Of a DNA stretch of 17,128 bases, positions 1 through 7,192 are shown piece after piece (position 1 is the first letter of the stretch; every line of letters begins with the position of its first letter). The notes beneath the pieces were generated by a model, which did no database searches, had not been told where the DNA came from, and saw nothing but the letters and a program-made list of their open reading frames with translations. The translations under genes were made by a program, and so were the position numbers. The stretch spans positions 1 through 17,128 of the forward strand of contig JBBSIG010000028.1 in NCBI GenBank assembly GCA_038232215.1. Reading direction: 5' to 3'. The DNA is from JBBSIG01 sp038232215 (GTDB lineage Bacteria; Actinomycetota; Thermoleophilia; Gaiellales; Gaiellaceae).

Positions 1-1
1 C

Positions 2-1165
2 ACCCTCGCCCGGCGCGGCGCCGAGCGGCTCTGGCGGCTGCTCGCCGGCGACGACCACGTCGCGGCTCTCGGGGCGATGACGGGCGGCCAGGCGGTGCAG
101 ATGGTGCGCGCCGGCCTGCGGGCGATCTATCTCTCCGGTTGGCAGGTGGCGGCGGACGCGAATCTCGCCGGCCAGACGTATCCGGACCAGAGCCTGTATC
201 CGGCGAACAGCGCGCCGGCGCTCGTCCGGCGGCTCAACAACGCCCTCCTGCGGGCCGACCAGATCTCGGTGGCCGAAGGCCGGAACGGAACCGACTGGCT
301 CGTACCGATCCTCGCCGACGCCGAGGCCGGCTTCGGCGGAGCCCTGAATGCGTTCGAGCTGATGCGCTCGCTGATCGAGGCCGGTGCGGCCGGCGTCCAC
401 TTCGAGGATCAGCTCGCGGCCGAGAAGAAGTGCGGTCACCTGGGCGGCAAGGTGCTCGTGCCGACGAGCCAGTTCGTGCGAACGCTCGTAGCCGCCTGGC
501 TCGCCGCCGACGTGGCGGGCGTGCCGACGGTGCTCCTCGCGCGCACGGACGCCCTGAGCGCAGCGCTGCTCACGAGCGACGTCGACTCCGCCGATCGCGA
601 GTTCGTGACGGGCGAGCGGACGGCCGAGGGCTACTACCGTGTCGTCGACGGCCTCGACGCGGCGCTCGCTCGCGCGCTGGCCTATGCGCCGTACGCGGAC
701 CTCCTCTGGTTCGAGACCGCCACTCCCGACGTCGGGGAGGCCCGGGCGTTCGCCGACGCTATCCACGAGCAGTTCCCGGAGAAGCTCCTCGCGTACAACT
801 GCTCACCCTCCTTCAACTGGAGCCAGCACCTGAACGAGAGCGAGATCGCCAGCTTCCAGGCCGATCTGGCCGGGCTGGGCTACCGCTTCCAGTTCATCAC
901 TCTCGCAGGCTTCCACTCTCTCAACGCGTCGATGTTCGAGCTGGCGCGCGGCTACGGCAAGCGCGGCATGAGCGCCTACGTCGAGCTGCAGAAGCGCGAG
1001 TTCGAGCTGGAGGAGGACGGCTACACGGCGACTCGACATCAGCGGGAGGTCGGGGCGGGCTACTTCGACGCCGTGCTCGGCGCGGTCAGCGGCGGCGAGA
1101 GCTCGACCCTGGCGCTCGCCGGATCGACCGAGGAGGCGCAGTTCGAGTCCGCCGCGAGGGGGTGA
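2..1165 (+). CDS. aceA: isocitrate lyase, 5' end cut by window
   Basis: Isocitrate lyase cleaves isocitrate to glyoxylate and succinate, the first step of the glyoxylate shunt in the cytoplasm. The open frame enters at base 2 without a start codon. The family's roughly 430-residue length implies that about 45 N-terminal residues lie outside the window, so the ATG at 77 is internal. Visible hallmarks are TGGQAVQMV and YLSGWQVAADAN near the start, the metal-binding ADAEAGFGG segment, and the catalytic-loop signature KKCGH (catalytic Cys codon at 431-433). Also present are the conserved NCSPSFNW segment and TLAGFHSLN. The C-terminus is complete, with TGA at 1163-1165. A GntR-family regulator gene follows 195 bp downstream on the same strand and is a plausible local regulator (inference). 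The signature conservation leaves little doubt about the family; methylisocitrate lyase is less likely because the isocitrate-lyase-specific KKCGH is intact. Confidence 0.96.
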   Translation, partial: TLARRGAERLWRLLAGDDHVAALGAMTGGQAVQMVRAGLRAIYLSGWQVAADANLAGQTYPDQSLYPANSAPALVRRLNNALLRADQISVAEGRNGTDWLVPILADAEAGFGGALNAFELMRSLIEAGAAGVHFEDQLAAEKKCGHLGGKVLVPTSQFVRTLVAAWLAADVAGVPTVLLARTDALSAALLTSDVDSADREFVTGERTAEGYYRVVDGLDAALARALAYAPYADLLWFETATPDVGEARAFADAIHEQFPEKLLAYNCSPSFNWSQHLNESEIASFQADLAGLGYRFQFITLAGFHSLNASMFELARGYGKRGMSAYVELQKREFELEEDGYTATRHQREVGAGYFDAVLGAVSGGESSTLALAGSTEEAQFESAARG

Positions 1166-1205
1166 GGTCGCGTCGCGGACGATCCGGGCGAGTCGCGCCG
1201 TCCGC

Positions 1206-1228
1206 GGGCCGTGGCTCGTGGGCGGCCC
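1206..1228 (+). terminator. weak hairpin after aceA
   Basis: GGGCCG (1206-1211) and CGGCCC (1223-1228) are perfect inverted repeats around an 11-nt loop, 41 bp after the aceA stop. No T-tract follows, so this would be a U-less terminator of the kind proposed for actinobacteria, or simply a chance G+C-rich hairpin. The rest of the aceA-GntR gap shows nothing I can name. Confidence 0.2.
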
Positions 1229-1360
1229 CGGCGCCTCCCGGTGCCGCGAGGGCGTTGCGATACTCCCACGTGTGCCCGGGCCGGCGATGGACATCGCGCA
1301 GGAGCACGAGATAGTCAGGCGGCGGTGCGGACGTCGCGCGGCGCGGGCGACACAGGGTTG

Positions 1361-2101
1361 ATGAGCCTGACGAGCACGAAGGCGGACGAGATCGCCCTCG
1401 TGCTCGAGGAGGCGATCGTCGCGGGCGAGCTCGCGCCGGGGACGGTGCTGCGGCAGGAACAGCTCTCCGAGCGATTCCTCGTCAGCCGGACGCCGATCCG
1501 CGAGGCGCTGAGGCGCCTCGCCGCGCTCGGCCTTGTCTCGTTCGTGCCGAATCGCGGGGTTCGCGTGCGCACGCTGTCATCCGGCGAGCTGCGTGAGGCG
1601 TTCCTCGTCCGGGCGGAGCTCGAGTCGCTCGCGACCGAGCTGGCCGCACCGCGAATGACGGACGACGATCTCGCCGAGCTCGAGGCGGCGGAGGAGCGGT
1701 TCAGCGCCTCCACGCAGGTCCTGCGCGCCCGCGATCCCGACGAAGGAGAGCGCTGGAGGCAGACGTCGGAGTGGGTACGTGCGAATCACGCCTTTCACGA
1801 CGTCGTCTACCGAGTTGCAGACGCCCCTCTCGTCGAGCGGCTCGCGAAGAGTGCCCGCCGCTCGTTCTCCGGCCACGCCGTCTGGGCGCCGGGCGGCTCG
1901 GAGGTCGACGAGCTGTACAAGCGGAACGACCGCGAGCACCGCTCGATTCTCGCCGCCCTCGAGGCGAGAAGCGCCGCCGGTGCCCGCGCTCTGGCACGAG
2001 AGCACGTGCTGCACTCGCTCGACCTGTTGCTGCACGTGCTCGAGCGCCGCGACGCAGAGCCGAGACAGGGGGCGCGCGCACGCGGCGGAGCGGCGACCTG
2101 A
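1361..2101 (+). CDS. GntR family regulator, FadR/FCD type
   Basis: This is a 246-residue transcription factor. Residues about 8-72 form a GntR winged helix: the recognition region reads LSERFLVSRTPIREALRRL, followed by the wing NRGVRVR. Residues about 78-225 form an all-helical FCD ligand-binding domain. Its typical metal-binding histidines are seen in NHAFH (H146), EHRS (H193) and REHVLH (H215). FCD regulators usually sense small carboxylic acids and repress neighbouring catabolic genes; the adjacent isocitrate lyase makes a glyoxylate-, isocitrate- or acetyl-CoA-linked effector plausible, but that is inference. The frame stays open upstream to 1211, but family homology begins only near the ATG at 1361, so that start was chosen. 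Its upstream sequence offers only a weak Shine-Dalgarno (AGGG), and TTG at 1358 is an in-frame alternative. The last 20 residues are low-complexity Arg/Ala/Gly. Confidence 0.88.
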   Translation: MSLTSTKADEIALVLEEAIVAGELAPGTVLRQEQLSERFLVSRTPIREALRRLAALGLVSFVPNRGVRVRTLSSGELREAFLVRAELESLATELAAPRMTDDDLAELEAAEERFSASTQVLRARDPDEGERWRQTSEWVRANHAFHDVVYRVADAPLVERLAKSARRSFSGHAVWAPGGSEVDELYKRNDREHRSILAALEARSAAGARALAREHVLHSLDLLLHVLERRDAEPRQGARARGGAAT

Positions 2102-2127
2102 GGATCGAGGCGCAGCGGCTGATCGTC

Positions 2128-2133
2128 TAGAGT
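2128..2133 (+). promoter_or_regulatory. -10 element TAGAGT
   Basis: TAGAGT fits the TANNNT -10 consensus and ends 9 nt before the GTG at 2143. The same hexamer in the same TCTAGAGT context precedes the oxidoreductase gene at 7507-7512. No convincing -35 is visible. Confidence 0.45.
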
Positions 2134-2142
2134 GTGGGAGTC

Positions 2143-2388
2143 GTGAGCTGGCTGATGATCGTCCTGCTGGCCTGCGCCGTGCTCGTGCTCGCGGGCGCGG
2201 AATGGTCCCGCCTGTCGGCGCTCCTCGGAGCCGACGCGCGCCGCGGACGGGACCGTGCGCGCCGCAAGTCGAGCCTCAAGCTCGTGCGCACGGAGACCGA
2301 GGAGGAGCAGTTCGCAGCGAGCGTGCAGCGGGACCTCTCCCGGCTTCCGACCATCGAGGAGCGCGACCGCCGCCGCAACCCCTCCTAG
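2143..2388 (+). CDS. small single-span membrane protein
   Basis: This is an unrecognised 81-residue protein. The N-terminus is one hydrophobic segment (about residues 3-19, LMIVLLACAVLVLAGA). It is followed by a charged tail with an Arg-rich patch (ARRGRDRARRKSS) and an acidic patch (ETEEEQ), which suggests an N-out, C-in membrane anchor with a cytoplasmic tail. The start at GTG 2143 was chosen because a TAGAGT -10 box ends at 2133, which would leave the in-frame GTG at 2134 outside the transcript; either start gives the same membrane segment. It is convergent with the protease gene, with only 9 bp between the stop codons. No function can be assigned. Codon usage looks like that of its neighbours, so I think it is a real gene. 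Confidence 0.6.
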   Translation: MSWLMIVLLACAVLVLAGAEWSRLSALLGADARRGRDRARRKSSLKLVRTETEEEQFAASVQRDLSRLPTIEERDRRRNPS

Positions 2389-2397
2389 CACGTCCAC

Positions 2398-4911
2398 TCA
2401 GCGCGTGATCGTCGCGCGTACGACCCGCGTATTGGGCCTGATGCGCGCGACGTTCTCCATGTTCTTCGCCTCCTGGTAGTCCGAGGCCGAGAACACGAGC
2501 TGATGGCGTCCGGGGCGGAGCCCCCGTACGTCGATCACGGCGCGGCCGGTCTCCGGCGAGTAGGCGACGACGCGCTTGCCCCGGACCGCCGCGGTCAGCG
2601 AGCCGGGATCGACGCCCGAGCCGGCGTCGGCGACCCGGAGGGTCAGCTTGCCGCGGACGGCTCGGTGCGAGAGCAGGCGCACCGAGGGCGGGGTCGTGTC
2701 GCCGATCCAGAAGCGGAAGCGGAACGCGCCGGCTCTCGCTCGACTCGGGGTGTCGAAGACGAGGTCGTAGGCGCCGCGCTCGGGCAGGTCGACCGCCACC
2801 ACGGGCACGACGGCGCCGTACGTGGAGAAGTACGGGTTCAGGTTGTACGGCAGGGCGGCGTAGCCGGCGAGCCGGTTCTCGTCGCCCGCGAGGACGATGC
2901 GCGGCTGGATGCTGACGCCGCGCGCCTGCGAGACCACGACCGCGCCGAAGTTTGCGGCAGCGCGTCGCAGCACAAGACGGAAGACCTGCTCGGGGCCGGC
3001 CAGGCGGGTCGGGAACCCGAGTCCGCTGCGCAGCTCCGGGTAGCGGTACGTCGAGACCAGCGAGCGGCCCTTGCCTGTGTTGCCCCGATACGTCCCGGGA
3101 CGAACGAGGGCCGAGCGGCCGGCGCGCGCGAGGCGCGGCCGCGCCACTCGCACCCAGAACGCGATGCGGCGGCTCTGACCGGCCCGGCTGAGGACGGCGA
3201 AGCCGGAGAGCTCCCGCTCGGCGGCGCTCGCGGCCGCCGTTGCCGTCACGGTGAGAGTCCCTGGCACGGTCACGCTCGGGGGAGCGGAGACCGTCAGCCC
3301 TCGAACGCGACCTCGCGGGGCGACGGCCACCGACCACTCTCCGCCGCCGCCGCTCGCGTCCGACAGGGCGACCGCCCGAGCGGCCTTCCTGCCCGGACGG
3401 AGCAAGCCGAGCGAGAGCGACGTGGGGGCGGCGAAGACGAGCGGATCGTTGGCGCGTGGAAGCGAGAGGAGGCCCCCGCCCTCGCGGGTGGCGGGAACCT
3501 CGCCGGTGCGCTCGCCGTCCGGGTAGACGGGATCGCCGGTCAGGGCGAGTGCCGACTTGATCTGGGCCACCGTCCAGGTGGGGTGGCGCTGCCTGAGCAG
3601 GGCGGCGGCCCCCGCCGCGTGCGGCGCCGCCATGCTCGTGCCGCTGAAGACCGACCAGCGGCCGTCCCGGGCGGGCACGGAGGACAGGATGCCGACGCCG
3701 GGAGCGCTCACGTCCGGCTTGAACTGCAGCGAGACCGGCGTGGGGCCCGCCGACGAGAAGCTCCCGACGACGTCGGCCGGTCCGCCACGGCCGGCCGAGA
3801 CGGCCGCCGCGGTGATCGCCTTGGCCGCGCTGCCCGGTGAGCCGATCGAGCCGCGCCCGAACTCCTCGTAGTCGTTTCCGGCCGCGATGGTGGGCACGAC
3901 GCCGGCGTCCGCCGCAGCGTTGATCGCATCGACGACGAGATCGCGCCTGGGCTGGATCTCCGGCTCGCCGAGCGACAGGTTGATCACGTCCATCCCGTCC
4001 TTCACGGCCGCCTCGATCCCTGCGGCGATCTCCGGCGAGTTCCCGTCGAGCCCGAAGCCCGGGGTGGGGATCGTCAGCACCTTGTAGTTGCCGAGGTACG
4101 CGCGCGGTGCCACTCCCGAGAGCACGACGCCGGGCTGCGCGGCCGTGCCGTCGTTGCCCGCGGCGATGCCTGCCACGTGCGTCCCGTGCTCGGAGAGTTG
4201 CGGGTCGAACGGCCGCCCGGCGTACTTCCAGCCGGGGCCGGCGGGAGCAAACGCACGGGCGACGATGACCTTCGCGGTCGTGAAGGCCGACTGACCCTTC
4301 GGGTACCCCGCCGGTGCGCTGAAGCCGGCCGGGGAGAAGAAGGGGTGGGTCTGATCGACCCCGTCGTCGACGACGCCGATCTTCAGGCCGTTCCCCGCGG
4401 TCGAGAAGTCGGGGCCCCAGAGCTGGGGCGCGCCGATCAGCTGCGGGCTGCGGTCGAGCAGCGCGTGGTAGCGCACGCTCCGGTACACGCGGAGGACGCC
4501 GGGGAGGGAGGCGAGCGAGGCGACCCGGCCGGCCGGCACGACCAGGGCCAGCGCGTTCGCGACCACGCGGTAACGCCAGCGGACGCGGGCCTCCGGTACG
4601 GAGCGACGGATCCGTGCCTCCAGCGTGCGCTGCGCCGCGGCGAGCTCGCGGACGTACGAGCGGCTCGTCGGCGTGCGGAGGTCGAGCCGGCTGCTCCGCG
4701 CCGCGAGCGCGAGCGTCCGGCTCTCCGCGTGCGCGCGGGCGAGCGGGGGCGCCTCGAGCGAGACGACGACCTCGACCGACGTGCCCGCGGACGCCGAGGC
4801 GGCAGCGACGAGCGCGGCGGCGCCCCCGGCGAGCAGCGCGAGAACGCGACCGCAAGCGCGGCGGCGTCCTGACAGACCCCGGGTCAAGGTCGTCCATCGT
4901 ACGTGTGGCAC
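2398..4911 (-). CDS. secreted subtilisin-like serine protease (S8)
   Basis: Exported S8 (subtilase) endopeptidase of about 837 residues. From the GTG at 4911, a basic N-region and hydrophobic core (VLALLAGGAAALVAAASASA) form a signal peptide. A region resembling an I9-type inhibitory propeptide follows to about residue 145. The catalytic triad is complete: Asp182 in VVDDGVD, His242 in EHGTHVAG and Ser426 in SGTSMAAPH, with the oxyanion Asn346 in IAAGND. After about residue 480 come beta-rich Ig-like segments that may bind surfaces or substrates. No sortase motif or S-layer repeat is seen. The open frame runs on to 5010, but that extension is antisense to tRNA-Leu and is rejected. Without it the only standard starts are GTG 4911 and TTG 4887; the latter begins almost at the signal peptide. 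The gene is divergent from the tRNA by only about 14 bp and likely acts outside the cell in protein degradation. Confidence 0.93.
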   Translation of the reverse strand: MPHVRWTTLTRGLSGRRRACGRVLALLAGGAAALVAAASASAGTSVEVVVSLEAPPLARAHAESRTLALAARSSRLDLRTPTSRSYVRELAAAQRTLEARIRRSVPEARVRWRYRVVANALALVVPAGRVASLASLPGVLRVYRSVRYHALLDRSPQLIGAPQLWGPDFSTAGNGLKIGVVDDGVDQTHPFFSPAGFSAPAGYPKGQSAFTTAKVIVARAFAPAGPGWKYAGRPFDPQLSEHGTHVAGIAAGNDGTAAQPGVVLSGVAPRAYLGNYKVLTIPTPGFGLDGNSPEIAAGIEAAVKDGMDVINLSLGEPEIQPRRDLVVDAINAAADAGVVPTIAAGNDYEEFGRGSIGSPGSAAKAITAAAVSAGRGGPADVVGSFSSAGPTPVSLQFKPDVSAPGVGILSSVPARDGRWSVFSGTSMAAPHAAGAAALLRQRHPTWTVAQIKSALALTGDPVYPDGERTGEVPATREGGGLLSLPRANDPLVFAAPTSLSLGLLRPGRKAARAVALSDASGGGGEWSVAVAPRGRVRGLTVSAPPSVTVPGTLTVTATAAASAAERELSGFAVLSRAGQSRRIAFWVRVARPRLARAGRSALVRPGTYRGNTGKGRSLVSTYRYPELRSGLGFPTRLAGPEQVFRLVLRRAAANFGAVVVSQARGVSIQPRIVLAGDENRLAGYAALPYNLNPYFSTYGAVVPVVAVDLPERGAYDLVFDTPSRARAGAFRFRFWIGDTTPPSVRLLSHRAVRGKLTLRVADAGSGVDPGSLTAAVRGKRVVAYSPETGRAVIDVRGLRPGRHQLVFSASDYQEAKNMENVARIRPNTRVVRATITR

Positions 4912-4925
4912 ACTGTCGATCGCCT

Positions 4926-5009
4926 GCGGATGTGGCGGAATTGGTAGACGCGCACGGTTCAGGTCCGTGTGGGGGAGACCCCGTGGAGGTTCAAGTCCTC
5001 TCATCCGCA
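4926..5009 (+). tRNA. tRNA-Leu (anticodon CAG)
   Basis: An 84-nt class II tRNA. The acceptor stem GCGGATG (4926-4932) pairs with CATCCGC (5002-5008), with discriminator A at 5009. The anticodon stem CACGG/CCGTG encloses loop TTCAGGT, giving anticodon CAG at 4960-4962, which reads the CUG leucine codon. The long variable arm (GGGG-AGA-CCCC) and the TTCAAGT T-loop are intact. CCA is not encoded. This tRNA explains the spurious protein extension of the protease on the opposite strand. Confidence 0.97.
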
Positions 5010-5040
5010 CTTCTCGTCTAAGCAGGGTTTTCCTCGGAAC

Positions 5041-5200
5041 GCGAAAGGAATCGCCGGTCCCACGACTCCTGCCTGTGTAGGGGAGAGCGACGAGAGAGCC
5101 GTGTGCTGCAGTCGCCAGGACTGCGGCGTGCTGGAGAGGACGCAGCGCCCGGCTCTCGTCTTTCTGCCGCCGACGGATTCGGCGCCAGTCCCGAGGGGGG
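5041..5200 (+). ncRNA. candidate structured leader RNA, copy 1
   Basis: The interval between tRNA-Leu and the next small gene is non-coding but highly structured. It begins with box GCGAAAGGAA (5041-5050), then GACTC (5064-5068) and AGGGGAGAG (5079-5087). A closing helix GAGAGCCG (5094-5101)/CGGCTCTC (5150-5157) follows, with GAC/GTC able to extend it. Inside is hairpin GCAGTC-gccag-GACTGC (5108-5124). Downstream come TTTCT (5161) and hairpin CGCCGA-cggat-TCGGCG (5168-5184). The SD and start codon of the next gene follow at once, so a cis-regulatory leader is the natural reading. The box order and spacing recur at 10261-10372. It does not match the TPP, cobalamin, FMN, SAM, glycine or ydaO (c-di-AMP) cores as I remember them. 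An sRNA released from the tRNA transcript is an alternative. Confidence 0.45.
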
Positions 5201-5207
5201 TGAAAGG

Positions 5208-5462
5208 ATGCACGATGGTCTTGTCGGAATGGTCGGCGACCGGGTCAACCTGGCGTTGCTGGCGGTGGTCTGGGCTGTTGCGCTCGCTCTGCTCTGCCGC
5301 GGTCTGTACGTCTTCGTGCTGGACCGCTGGCCGAGGCGCGGCATCCGGGCACGGCTCGGGCTTCGCCGTTCCCGTATCTCGAGCAGGGCCGTGCAGGCAG
5401 ACGCTCCGACCCGGCGGACGCCCGCGCCACACCGCACCGACTCGCTGCTCGACGAGTCGTAG
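5208..5462 (+). CDS. small membrane protein behind structured leader
   Basis: This is an unrecognised 84-residue protein. The ATG at 5208 is preceded by a strong Shine-Dalgarno run (AGGGGGG, 5194-5200) with 7-nt spacing. That is why this start is preferred over the in-frame upstream ATG at 5103, which falls inside the structured leader. Residues about 12-33 (VNLALLAVVWAVALALLCRG) form one membrane span. The tail is short, Arg/Pro-rich and probably disordered, ending in DSLLDES. The gene sits between a candidate regulatory RNA (5041-5200) and an intrinsic terminator (5498-5533), so it may be a single-gene unit whose expression is controlled by the leader. No enzymatic motif is present and I do not assign a function. 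Confidence 0.6.
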   Translation: MHDGLVGMVGDRVNLALLAVVWAVALALLCRGLYVFVLDRWPRRGIRARLGLRRSRISSRAVQADAPTRRTPAPHRTDSLLDES

Positions 5463-5497
5463 CCCGAAGTTCCCCGCGATAACGTCCGTCTGATCGG

Positions 5498-5533
5498 CCG
5501 CGAGCCCGCTCTCCTACGGGGTCGCGGTTTTTT
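5498..5533 (+). terminator. intrinsic terminator
   Basis: CCGCGA (5498-5503) pairs with TCGCGG (5522-5527), continued inward by CCCG/CGGG across one G-G mismatch, with an 8-nt loop. Six T residues follow immediately (5528-5533). It ends the unit containing the small membrane protein at 5208-5462. Confidence 0.88.
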
Positions 5534-5661
5534 CTTGGCTGGATTCTGTGGCGAAGCTGCCAGCTCGCAAGACCGGAATTGCCGCTCCCGAGAATCCCTC
5601 CGCCGGTATCTCCTCGCGCGTCGCAAGGCTCCGTCCATGCCCAAGCGGCAAGAATGCTCGG

Positions 5662-7005
5662 GTGCGGCCCGAAACGCGGTACGCCCATAGCGGCGACGTG
5701 AACATCGCCTATCAGGTCGTAGGCGAGGGGCCGTTCGACCTCGTCTTCGTCCCGGGCTTCGTTTCCCACGCCGAGCTGAGGTGGACCGTGCCCTCGTTTG
5801 CGAGAAGCGTGAGCCAGCTCGCCTTGTTCTCGCGGCTGATCCTGTTCGACAAGCGCGGAACCGGCATGTCCGATCGGGTCGGCGGCGCGCCGACCCTGGA
5901 GAGCCGGATGGACGACCTCCGTGCCGTCATGGATGCGGTGGGGTGCCGAAGAGCGGCGCTCTTCGGCGTGTCCATGGGGGCGCCGATGAGCCTCCTCTTC
6001 GCCGCGAGCTACCCTGAGCGAACGGCAGCACTGGTCTTGCGCAGCGGCTTCCCGCGCACGATGTGGGCACCCGACTATCCGTGGGGTAGAACCGAAGAGG
6101 GCTACCGCAGCGACCTTGAACGCGAGCTGCGGATCTTCGGGCCCCGCGACCAAGCGGAAGACCTCGTGCGATCGCTCGGTCAGTGGGAGGACGGCGACGT
6201 GTCGGCCATCGTCGACTACCTCCGGTGGTCCGCGACCCCGGGCGCGCTCGAAGCGCTTCTACTGATGAACAAGGAGATCGACGTCCGGCACGTGCTTCCC
6301 GCGATCCGGGTGCCGACGATGATCGTCCATGGGCTGGACGACACGGTCGTCTCGATCGAGGTCGCCCGCTACATGGCCAACAGCATTCCGGGGTCTCAGC
6401 TCGTCGAGGTCGCTGGCGCGCGCCACCTCCACTGGGGCCGGGATGCAGCCGCGATTCACTCGGAGGTGGAGCACTTCCTGACCGCAATCTGGGAGGCCGG
6501 CGACTGGGAGGAAGCGGTGCCCGACCGCGTGCTTGCCACCGTACTCTTCACCGACATCGTCGGCTCGACCGCCAAGGCAGTCGAACTGGGTGATGCCGGC
6601 TGGCGGCAGGTCTTGGAGCGGCACCACGCGGTCATCCGGCGCCAGCTCGTCCGCTTCCGCGGCCGTGAGCTCGACACGTCGGGTGACGGCTTCTTCGCGA
6701 GCTTCGACGGGCCCGCCCGGGCGATCCGGTGTGCCTGCGCGATCGCCGAGGCGGTGCAGGAGCTCGGGATCGACGTCCGCGCCGGCCTGCACACGGGGGA
6801 GTGCGAGCTGCTCGAAGGGAAGGTCGGCGGGATCGCAGTCCACATCGGCGCTCGCGTCGCCAGTGAGGCACGTCCGGGCGAGGTCCTCGTCTCGAGTACG
6901 GTCAAGGATCTCGTCGCCGGCTCGGGGCTCCAGTTTCGCGAGCGCGGCGTCGCGTCGCTCAAGGGGGTCCCCGGTGACTGGCGGCTCTACGCCGTCGAGC
7001 AATAG
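5662..7005 (+). CDS. alpha/beta-hydrolase fused to class III nucleotidyl cyclase
   Basis: This 447-residue two-domain protein has the architecture of mycobacterial Rv1900c (LipJ). Residues about 10-280 are an alpha/beta-hydrolase with nucleophile elbow FGVSMGAP (Ser104), acid Asp227 in HGLDDTVV and base His255 in GARHLHW, so the triad looks complete. Residues about 290-447 are a class III cyclase catalytic domain. Its two metal-binding aspartates are in FTDIVGST (Asp298) and TSGDGFF (Asp342), and the transition-state Arg398 is in HIGARV. The usual substrate-specifying Lys is replaced by Thr (DTSGDG), and the usual Asn before the Arg by His, so nucleotide choice cannot be predicted. The frame opens at GTG 5548, but family similarity (RPETRYAHSGDVNIAYQV) begins at GTG 5662. 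A -10-like AAGAAT lies 6 nt before that GTG. It likely makes cAMP or another cyclic nucleotide in response to a ligand of the hydrolase domain; the substrate is unknown. Confidence 0.9.
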   Translation: MRPETRYAHSGDVNIAYQVVGEGPFDLVFVPGFVSHAELRWTVPSFARSVSQLALFSRLILFDKRGTGMSDRVGGAPTLESRMDDLRAVMDAVGCRRAALFGVSMGAPMSLLFAASYPERTAALVLRSGFPRTMWAPDYPWGRTEEGYRSDLERELRIFGPRDQAEDLVRSLGQWEDGDVSAIVDYLRWSATPGALEALLLMNKEIDVRHVLPAIRVPTMIVHGLDDTVVSIEVARYMANSIPGSQLVEVAGARHLHWGRDAAAIHSEVEHFLTAIWEAGDWEEAVPDRVLATVLFTDIVGSTAKAVELGDAGWRQVLERHHAVIRRQLVRFRGRELDTSGDGFFASFDGPARAIRCACAIAEAVQELGIDVRAGLHTGECELLEGKVGGIAVHIGARVASEARPGEVLVSSTVKDLVAGSGLQFRERGVASLKGVPGDWRLYAVEQ

Positions 7006-7039
7006 CTGCCGCCCCGGCGTCCTCACGACAACCCAGCGT

Positions 7040-7055
7040 TGTAGTTCCAACTACA
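7040..7055. promoter_or_regulatory. perfect palindromic operator
   Basis: TGTAGTT-CC-AACTACA is a perfect 7-bp inverted repeat with a 2-bp centre. It is A+T-rich against a G+C-rich background and directly abuts a TTG codon at 7056 that opens the remnant antitoxin frame. Position and symmetry fit the autoregulatory operator of a VapBC-type locus. Confidence 0.55.
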
Positions 7056-7192
7056 TTGCTGGCCGTCCCGAAGCAGCTCGCCGAGCAGGACGCGATCCGG
7101 AGACGATTTCGTCGATGGATCCGCTCCGGTCGCTTCCGCGCTCGGAAGATCGGGACGCAGCACGTGAAGGACGAGCCCTACGCCGCGCACGG
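7056..7192 (+). pseudogene. remnant of an antitoxin-like HTH protein
   Basis: The frame from TTG 7056 reads LAVPKQLAEQDAI, then RRWIRSGRFRARKIGTQHV. This resembles the small excisionase/MerR-like helix-turn-helix heads of some VapB-like antitoxins (RRWxRSGRLPARKIG pattern). The helix-turn region looks damaged (DAIRRRF), and the frame runs out of homology at about 7165 with no antitoxin C-terminal tail. It is followed without a gap by VapC-like sequence in another frame, so the tail and the toxin's N-terminus appear deleted. Family assignment rests on pattern recognition only. Confidence 0.5.

Noticed and set aside
2276..4897. 873-residue minus-strand open frame overlapping the protease
   Set aside because: Arg-rich shadow frame of the protease gene; no domain pattern, while the other frame has a full subtilisin triad.
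4912..5010. N-terminal extension of the protease up to ATG 5010 (MRMRGLEPPRG...)
   Set aside because: It is the antisense translation of the tRNA-Leu gene, a well-known annotation artefact; the signal peptide begins further downstream.
5041..5200. Identification of the leader as a glycine or c-di-AMP (ydaO) riboswitch
   Set aside because: GGGGAGAG and GCGAAAGG are superficially similar, but the other conserved core segments of those classes, as I remember them, are missing; an Rfam scan would decide.
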